The position numbers and the translations under genes were made by a program. Shown here piece after piece: positions 58,831 through 64,000 of a DNA stretch of 64,000 bases (position 1 is the first letter of the stretch; each line of letters starts with the position of its first letter). The notes under the pieces were generated by a model, which saw only the letters and a program-made list of their open reading frames with translations, made no database searches and was not told the DNA's origin. Source of the DNA: Nonomuraea coxensis DSM 45129 (GTDB lineage: Bacteria > Actinomycetota > Actinomycetes > Streptosporangiales > Streptosporangiaceae); contig NZ_CP068985.1 in the NCBI RefSeq assembly GCF_019397265.1, positions 8,650,501-8,714,500 of the forward strand. The letters are read 5' to 3'.

Positions 58831-59772
58831 ATGGGACGCGTACTTCTCGCGGCCCCGCGTGGCTACTGCGCGGGCGTCGATCGCGCGATCGTGACGGTGG
58901 AGCAGGCGCTGGAGCGCTTCGGCCCGCCCGTCTATGTCCGCAAACAGATCGTCCACAACACCTTCGTGGTCGACGACCTGACCAGGCGCGGCGCGGTCTT
59001 CGTCGACGAGCTCGACGAGGTGCCCGACGGCGCGCTGGTGATCTTCAGCGCCCACGGGGTGGCGCCGGCGGTGAAGGCCGAGGCGGAGCGGCGCGGGCTG
59101 CGCACGATCGACGCCACCTGCCCGCTGGTCACCAAGGTCCACAAGGAGGCCGTCAGGCTCGCCGCCGACGGCCACGAGATCGTGCTCATCGGCCACGCCG
59201 AGCACGAGGAGGTCGAGGGCACCCTCGGCGAGGCCCCCGGCCACATCCACGTCGTCGACCCGGCCCGCCCCGAGGAGGCAGGCGTCACCGGCGACGGCCC
59301 GGTGAGCTGGCTGTCGCAGACCACCCTGTCGGTGGACGAGACCATGCGCGCGGTCACCGCGCTGCGCGAACGCTTCCCGCAGCTCGCCGACCCGCCCAGC
59401 GACGACATCTGCTACGCCAGCCAGAACCGCCAGGAGGCGGTGACCAGGATCGCGCCCGAGTGCGGCCTGGTCCTCGTCGTCGGCTCGGCCAACTCCTCCA
59501 ACTCCCAGCGCCTGGTGGAGGTCGCCCTGGAGGCGGGGGCGCGCGCGGCCCACCTGGTCGACCAGGCCGGCGAGGCCGACGAACGCTGGCTGCGCGGCGT
59601 ACGCACCGTCGGCGTCACCTCCGGCGCCTCGGTGCCGGAGCGGCTGGTCCACGGCCTGCTCGACTGGCTCGCGGCCCGCGGCTTCGCCGACGTCACTCAG
59701 GTGACCCTCACCGAGGAGACCCTGACCTTCTCTCTTCCCCCCGAACTACGACCGACCCGCAACCCCGGCTAG
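58831..59772 (+). CDS. ispH: 4-hydroxy-3-methylbut-2-enyl diphosphate reductase
   Basis: This 313-aa iron-sulfur enzyme of the MEP pathway converts HMBPP to IPP and DMAPP. The three cluster cysteines lie in APRGYCAGVDRA (13), IDATCPLVTKVHKEA (about 96) and DDICYASQNRQEAV (about 194); HGVAPAV and SANSSNSQRLVEVA are also conserved. It sits between the prenyl synthase and two encapsulin shells, supplying substrate for the operon. Actinomycetes normally have an ispH elsewhere too, so this one may be a dedicated second copy. Confidence 0.95.
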   Translation: MGRVLLAAPRGYCAGVDRAIVTVEQALERFGPPVYVRKQIVHNTFVVDDLTRRGAVFVDELDEVPDGALVIFSAHGVAPAVKAEAERRGLRTIDATCPLVTKVHKEAVRLAADGHEIVLIGHAEHEEVEGTLGEAPGHIHVVDPARPEEAGVTGDGPVSWLSQTTLSVDETMRAVTALRERFPQLADPPSDDICYASQNRQEAVTRIAPECGLVLVVGSANSSNSQRLVEVALEAGARAAHLVDQAGEADERWLRGVRTVGVTSGASVPERLVHGLLDWLAARGFADVTQVTLTEETLTFSLPPELRPTRNPG

Positions 59773-59798
59773 TCCAGCACGGAACAGGCAGGTAAGAG

Positions 59799-61208
59799 AT
59801 GACAGAAACCACCCAGTCCGCCGCCCCCGAGAACGGCAACGGCCAGCTCAGCCTGAGCACCGAGGCCGCCAGGCAGCTCTCGACCACCACCAAGACGCCG
59901 CCGCAGATGCAGGAGATCACCTCGCGGTGGCTGCTGCGGCTGCTGCCGTGGGTGCAGTGCTCGGGCGGCGTTTTCCGGGTGAACCGGCGGCTGACCTACA
60001 CCCTCGGGGACGGCCGCATCACCTTCAGCACCACGGGATCCGAGGTGCGCGTCATCCCGGCGGAGCTGACCGAGCTGCCCGTGCTGCGCGGTTTCGACGA
60101 CATGGAGGTGCTGGAGGCGCTGGCCGGCCGCTTCACCCAGCGGGAGGTGGAGGCCGGCGAGCAGATCGTCACCGAGGGCGAGGACGGCGACCGGCTCGTC
60201 CTCATCGCGCACGGCCGGGTGGGCAAGGTGGCCCGCGGCGCCTACGGCGACGAGCAGGACCTCGGCGTCCTGGCCGACGGCGACCACTTCGGCGAGCAGG
60301 CGCTCACCGACGGGGCCGCGTTCGCGTTCAGCGCGCGGGCCAAGACCGCCACCACGGTGCTGACGCTGTCGCGGCAGGACTTCGAGCAGATCGCCGAGCA
60401 GTCGCCCGCGCTGCGCGCCCACCTGGAGAGCCGGCTCAGCAGCGGCGCCCACGCCCAGAACGACTACGGCGAGGCCGCCATCGAGATGTCCTCGGGCCAC
60501 ACCGGCGAGGCCACGCTGCCCGGCACGTTCGTCGACTACGAGCTGAGCCCCCGCGAGTACGAACTCAGCGTCGCCCAGACCATCCTGCGCGTCCACAGCC
60601 GCGTCTCCGACCTGTACAACCAGCCGATGAGCCAGCTCGACCAGCAGCTCCGCCTCACGATCGAGGCGCTGCGCGAGCGCCAGGAGCACGAGCTGATCAA
60701 CAACAGGGAGTTCGGCCTGCTCCACAACGCCGACTTCAGCCAGCGCATCCGCACCCGCTCGGGGCCGCCCACCCCCGACGACCTCGACGACCTGCTCGCC
60801 ACCGTGTGGAAGGAGCCGGCGTTCTTCCTGGCCCATCCGCAGGCCATCGCCGCCTTCGGCAGGGAGTGCAGCAAGCGCGGCGTCTACCCGCAGGCGAGCG
60901 AGGTCAACGGGCACCGGGTGCCGGCCTGGCGAGGTGTGCCGATCTTCCCCTGCAACAAGATCCCGGTCTCGTCCAGCCGTACGACGTCGTTCCTGCTCAT
61001 GCGGACGGGCCAGGAGAACCAGGGCGTGGTGGGCCTGCACCAGACCGGCATTCCTGACGAGTACCAGCCGAGCCTGTCGGTGCGCTTCATGAACATCAAC
61101 GAGAAGGCGGTGGTGTCCTACCTGGTCAGCGCCTACTACTCGTGCGCCGTGCTGGTGCCCGACGCGCTGGGCGTCCTGGAGGACGTCGAGCTCGGCAGGA
61201 ACGACTAG
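59799..61208 (+). CDS. Family 2B encapsulin shell protein, first copy
   Basis: This 469-aa protein has the family 2B layout: N-arm and start of the HK97-fold (about 15-90; LSTEAARQLSTTTKTPPQMQ, ITSRWLLRLLPWV), an inserted cyclic-nucleotide-binding-like domain (about 93-215; VLIAHGRVGKVARG, DHFGEQAL near 164-169), and the rest of the HK97 shell (about 230-469) with LPGTFVDYELSPREY, HELINNREFGLLHN, FLAHPQAIAAFGREC, WRGVPIFPCNKIPV and SVRFMNINEKAVVSYLVSAYYSCAVLVPDALG. Such proteins self-assemble into shells and load terpene cyclases or prenyl synthases. The insert keeps FGE but lacks the PRxAT arginine. Confidence 0.92.
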   Translation: MTETTQSAAPENGNGQLSLSTEAARQLSTTTKTPPQMQEITSRWLLRLLPWVQCSGGVFRVNRRLTYTLGDGRITFSTTGSEVRVIPAELTELPVLRGFDDMEVLEALAGRFTQREVEAGEQIVTEGEDGDRLVLIAHGRVGKVARGAYGDEQDLGVLADGDHFGEQALTDGAAFAFSARAKTATTVLTLSRQDFEQIAEQSPALRAHLESRLSSGAHAQNDYGEAAIEMSSGHTGEATLPGTFVDYELSPREYELSVAQTILRVHSRVSDLYNQPMSQLDQQLRLTIEALRERQEHELINNREFGLLHNADFSQRIRTRSGPPTPDDLDDLLATVWKEPAFFLAHPQAIAAFGRECSKRGVYPQASEVNGHRVPAWRGVPIFPCNKIPVSSSRTTSFLLMRTGQENQGVVGLHQTGIPDEYQPSLSVRFMNINEKAVVSYLVSAYYSCAVLVPDALGVLEDVELGRND

Positions 61209-61248
61209 CCCGGACCTGATCCGCCGGGGGATTGGTGGTGTATCACAC

Positions 61249-62616
61249 GTGACGGAGTCGGAGCAGAGGCTCAGCCTCGACACCCAGGCGGCGCGCAGGC
61301 TCGCCACGACGACCAAGACGCCTCCGCAGGCGCGGGAGATCACCCCGCGCTGGCTGCTGCGGATGTTGCCGTGGGTCGACGTGGCGGCCGGCACCTACCG
61401 GGTGAACCGGCGGCTCACCTACCCGGTCGGGGGCGGCCGGGTGAGCTTCTACCACACCGGGGCCCGGCTCCAGGTGATCCCACCGAGCCTGACGGAGCTG
61501 CCCCTGCTGCACGGGATGGCCGCCGGCGAGGAGCTGGAGCTGCTCGCCCGGTCGTTCCGGCAGCGGGAATACGGCGCGGGCGACACGATCGCCCGCGCCG
61601 GCCGTCCGGCGGACGAGATCCTGCTGATCGCGCACGGCAAGGTCACCCAGTTCCAGGCCGCCGGCTACGGCGGCCGGCTGGTGCGCGGCGCCCTCGCCGA
61701 CGGCGACCACGCCGGCGGCGGCCTGCCGGGCGCGACCTGGGACTTCACGCTGGAGACCAGCACCCCGTGCACGGTGCTGGCCCTGCCGCGCGAGGAGCTG
61801 GACGCCCTGGCCGCCCGCTCCCCGGCACTGCGCGCCCAGATCGAACGCCACCACGACCGGCTGGCCCGGCCGCGGAACAAGCACGGCGAGGCGGCCGTGG
61901 CGATCGCCGCCGGGCACAGGGGCGAGCACCCGCTGCCCGGCACGTTCGTCGACTACGACCCGGGGCCGCGCGAATACCCGATGAGCCTGTCGCAGACGGT
62001 GGTGCGCGTCCACACCCGGGTCGCCGACCTCTACAACGAGCCGATGGACCAGACAGAGCAGCAGCTCCGGCTGACGGTCGAGGCGCTGCGCGAGTCGCAG
62101 GAGCACGAGCTGCTCAACAACCGCGAGTTCGGGCTGCTGCACAACGTCGATCCCCGGCAGCGGCTCTACACCCGCACGGGGCCGCCGGGTCCCGACGACC
62201 TCGACGAGCTGCTGTGCCGCAGGAAGAAGTCCCGCTTCTTCCTGGCCCATCCGCGGGCGATCGCCGCCTTCCACCGGGAGTGCAGCGCCCGCGGCGTCTA
62301 CCCCGACAGCGTCGAGCTGCACGGGGCGCGGCTGACCGCCTGGCGGGGCGTGCCCGTCCTGCCCTGCGACAAGATCCCGGTCACCCGGCAGGGCACCAGC
62401 ACGATCCTCGTCCTGCGCACCGGCGAGGACGACCAGGGCGTGGTCGGGCTGCGTCCCACCGCCGTCCCCGGCCAGCGCGAGCCGGGGCTGAGCGTCCGCT
62501 TCACCGGCATCGACGCGCGGGGCATCGCCTCCTACCTGGTCAGCGCCTACTACTCGGGCGCCGTCCTGGTGCCGGACGCGCTCGGCGCGCTGGAGCATGT
62601 CAAGGTGGCCGGCTGA
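61249..62616 (+). CDS. Family 2B encapsulin shell protein, second copy
   Basis: This 455-aa protein is a full-length paralogue of its neighbour with the same order: SLDTQAARRLATTTKTPPQ, ITPRWLLRMLPWV, cyclic-nucleotide-like insert (about 85-200), then LPGTFVDYDPGPREY, HELLNNREFGLLHN, FLAHPRAIAAFHREC, WRGVPVLPCDKIPV and SYLVSAYYSGAVLVPDALGAL. In its insert the FGE motif is AGG (DHAGGG, about 153-158), so nucleotide binding is not expected. GTG 61249 has only a weak ribosome site, suggesting lower translation than the first shell. Two shells point to a mixed or alternative compartment. Confidence 0.92.
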   Translation: MTESEQRLSLDTQAARRLATTTKTPPQAREITPRWLLRMLPWVDVAAGTYRVNRRLTYPVGGGRVSFYHTGARLQVIPPSLTELPLLHGMAAGEELELLARSFRQREYGAGDTIARAGRPADEILLIAHGKVTQFQAAGYGGRLVRGALADGDHAGGGLPGATWDFTLETSTPCTVLALPREELDALAARSPALRAQIERHHDRLARPRNKHGEAAVAIAAGHRGEHPLPGTFVDYDPGPREYPMSLSQTVVRVHTRVADLYNEPMDQTEQQLRLTVEALRESQEHELLNNREFGLLHNVDPRQRLYTRTGPPGPDDLDELLCRRKKSRFFLAHPRAIAAFHRECSARGVYPDSVELHGARLTAWRGVPVLPCDKIPVTRQGTSTILVLRTGEDDQGVVGLRPTAVPGQREPGLSVRFTGIDARGIASYLVSAYYSGAVLVPDALGALEHVKVAG

Positions 62617-62641
62617 ACGTTCTCCCGCCGAAGGAGCTTTG

Positions 62642-64000
62642 ATGAGCCAACCGTTCGAACTGCCGGACTTCTACGTGCCGTACCCGGCCCGGCTCAACCC
62701 CCATCTGGAGGTGGCCAACGCCCACTCCAAGCGGTGGGCGCGGGCCATGGGGATGCTGGAGGGCTCGGGGGTGTGGGAGGAGTCCGATCTCGACGCCCAC
62801 GACTACCCGTTGATGTGCGCCTACACCCATCCCGACTGCGACGCCGACGAGCTGTGCCTGATCACCGACTGGTACGTGTGGGTGTTCTTCTTCGACGACC
62901 ACTTCCTGGAGGTGTTCAAACGCTCCGGCGACCTGGAGGGCAGCCGGGGCTACCTGGCCCGGCTGGGCGCGTTCATGCCGATGGGCGACGACCTGTCCAT
63001 GCCTGAGCCGGCCAACCCGGTCGAGGCGGGGCTGGCCGACCTGTGGGTGCGCACGGTGCCCGGCATGTCGAAGGACTGGCGCGAACGTTTCGCCGAGAGC
63101 ACCCGCAACCTGCTGAACGAGTCGCTGTGGGAGCTGGCCAACATCAACAAGGGCCGGATCTCCAACCCGGTCGAGTACATCGAGATGCGCCGCAAGGTGG
63201 GCGGCGCGCCCTGGTCGGCGGGGCTGGTGGAGCACGCCGTGGGGGCCGAGGTGCCGGCCAGGCTGGCCGCGACCCGGCCGCTGCGGGTGCTCAAGGACAC
63301 CTTCTCCGACGCCGTCCACCTGCGCAACGACCTGTTCTCCTACGAGCGGGAGGTCGGTGACGAGGGCGAGCTGAGCAACGGCGTGCTGGTGCTGGAGACG
63401 TTCCTCGGCTGCACCACGCAGGAGGCCGCGAACGCGGTCAACGACCTGCTGACCTCGCGGCTGCAGCAGTTCGAGCACACGGCGGTGACGGAGCTCGGGC
63501 CGCTGTTCGCCGAGCACGGCATCGACCCGGTCTCGGCGGCCGGGGTGCTGGCCTACGTCAAGGGGCTCCAGGACTGGCAGTCGGGCGGCCACGAGTGGCA
63601 CCTGCGCTCCAGCCGCTACATGAACCAGCGGGCCGGGGCGAGCCGGCCGCTCGGCATGTCGTCGCTGGTCGACCTGCTGGGCGCCAAGCGGGTCAGGAGC
63701 TTCACGCACGTCCCGTACGAGCGGGTGGGGCCGAGCGTGATCCCCGACGACCTCTACGTGCCGTTCCCGCTGCGGCTCTCGCCGCACCTGGACAACGCCC
63801 GGCGGAGCATCGTGGAGTGGTGCGCGGCGATGGGCATCCTGGAGGCCCAGCCGGGGGTGGCGGGCTCGGCGGTGTGGGACGAGCGGAAGCTGGTCGACTA
63901 CGACCTGGCGCTGTGCGCCGCCGGGCTGCATCCCGACGCCACTCCCGAGGAGCTGGACCTGGCCGCGTTCTGGCTGGCGTGGGGGACGTACGGCGACGAC
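62642..64000 (+). CDS. geoA: Geosmin synthase (germacradienol/geosmin synthase), 3' end outside window
   Basis: The first 453 residues are present. The N-terminal germacradienol domain has DDHFLE (85-90) and the NSE triad NDLFSYERE (229-237) at positions expected for Streptomyces geosmin synthase; PYPARLNPHLEVANAH opens it. A linker (about 340-365) leads to the second domain (VPFPLRLSPHLDNARRS), and the sequence stops at WGTYGDD, within its Asp-rich motif. It turns FPP to germacradienol/germacrene D and then geosmin. It lies 25 nt after the second shell with GAAGGAG upstream, so it is the last visible gene of the operon and a prime cargo candidate. Confidence 0.95.
   Translation, partial: MSQPFELPDFYVPYPARLNPHLEVANAHSKRWARAMGMLEGSGVWEESDLDAHDYPLMCAYTHPDCDADELCLITDWYVWVFFFDDHFLEVFKRSGDLEGSRGYLARLGAFMPMGDDLSMPEPANPVEAGLADLWVRTVPGMSKDWRERFAESTRNLLNESLWELANINKGRISNPVEYIEMRRKVGGAPWSAGLVEHAVGAEVPARLAATRPLRVLKDTFSDAVHLRNDLFSYEREVGDEGELSNGVLVLETFLGCTTQEAANAVNDLLTSRLQQFEHTAVTELGPLFAEHGIDPVSAAGVLAYVKGLQDWQSGGHEWHLRSSRYMNQRAGASRPLGMSSLVDLLGAKRVRSFTHVPYERVGPSVIPDDLYVPFPLRLSPHLDNARRSIVEWCAAMGILEAQPGVAGSAVWDERKLVDYDLALCAAGLHPDATPEELDLAAFWLAWGTYGDD

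Noticed and set aside
61243..62598. Long open frame on the minus strand across the second encapsulin gene
   Set aside because: Antisense open frames are expected at this GC content; the protein is Gly/Arg/Val-rich low complexity with no domain, while the plus strand gives a clear encapsulin.
1..64000. tRNA, rRNA, riboswitch or intact insertion sequence
   Set aside because: Reading both strands by eye showed no cloverleaf with a GGTTCGA-type arm, no rRNA core sequence and no transposase; a covariance-model scan would be needed to exclude small RNAs.

Overview
The window is high-GC, densely packed DNA from a filamentous actinomycete. The evidence is a SARP regulator, an XRE/DUF397/RsbW-like gene set, geosmin synthase, actinobacterial class A PBP and YbaB/WXG genes, GTG starts and many 4-nt start/stop overlaps. 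A Streptosporangiaceae-like host is my guess, not a proof. No rRNA, tRNA, CRISPR array or intact insertion sequence was seen, and no stretch longer than about 300 bases lacks a gene.

Layout. 0-14.5 kb: the end of a phosphatase-like gene, a small secreted protein, a SARP/AfsR-type regulator, a first GH9 cellulase behind a CebR-type operator, a TetR-MFS-PLP lyase operon, a HEAT-repeat protein, a WXG-like pair divergent from two YbaB-like genes, and an orphan histidine kinase. 14.6-18.3 kb: a divergent pair of secreted wall-active enzymes (GHL10-type hydrolase and amidase) sharing the same C-terminal domain. 18.3-21.5 kb: the XRE-DUF397-RsbW-like set, then SDR and TetR genes with a repeated operator. 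21.5-24.5 kb: a scrambled zone of gene fragments around a broken toxin-antitoxin pair, running into a heptosyltransferase-like gene and a collapsed GT2 gene; an HldE gene diverges from it. 26-30 kb: an alpha/beta hydrolase and two divergent NIS siderophore synthetases. 30-39 kb: STAS plus CheR-PAS, a flavin disulfide reductase, an unknown two-gene operon and a class A PBP.

39-53 kb is a cellulose-degradation island: a CebR-like LacI repressor overlapping a Ser/Thr kinase, GH12, an AA10 LPMO coupled to a small membrane protein, GH9 and GH48 in one operon, and GH6. Five TGGGAGCGCTCCCA boxes lie 17-36 nt before the start codons of the two GH9/GH12-type leaders, GH48, GH6 and the repressor itself, so the regulon should switch on together with cellobiose. 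A second palindrome around TGAAAGTTTCA accompanies the cellulase/LPMO promoters.

53-57.6 kb holds DUF1992, a FolP-like protein, an RsbW-like ATPase, an NAD-dependent epimerase and a zinc alcohol dehydrogenase. 57.7 kb to the window end is the most interesting region: one promoter followed by polyprenyl diphosphate synthase, ispH, two different family 2B encapsulin shell genes (HK97-fold shells with a cyclic-nucleotide-binding-like insert) and geosmin synthase, cut by the window edge. The genes form a line from HMBPP to IPP/DMAPP to a prenyl diphosphate to a terpene, with two shell proteins in the middle, suggesting a terpene-producing protein nanocompartment built from two shell components.
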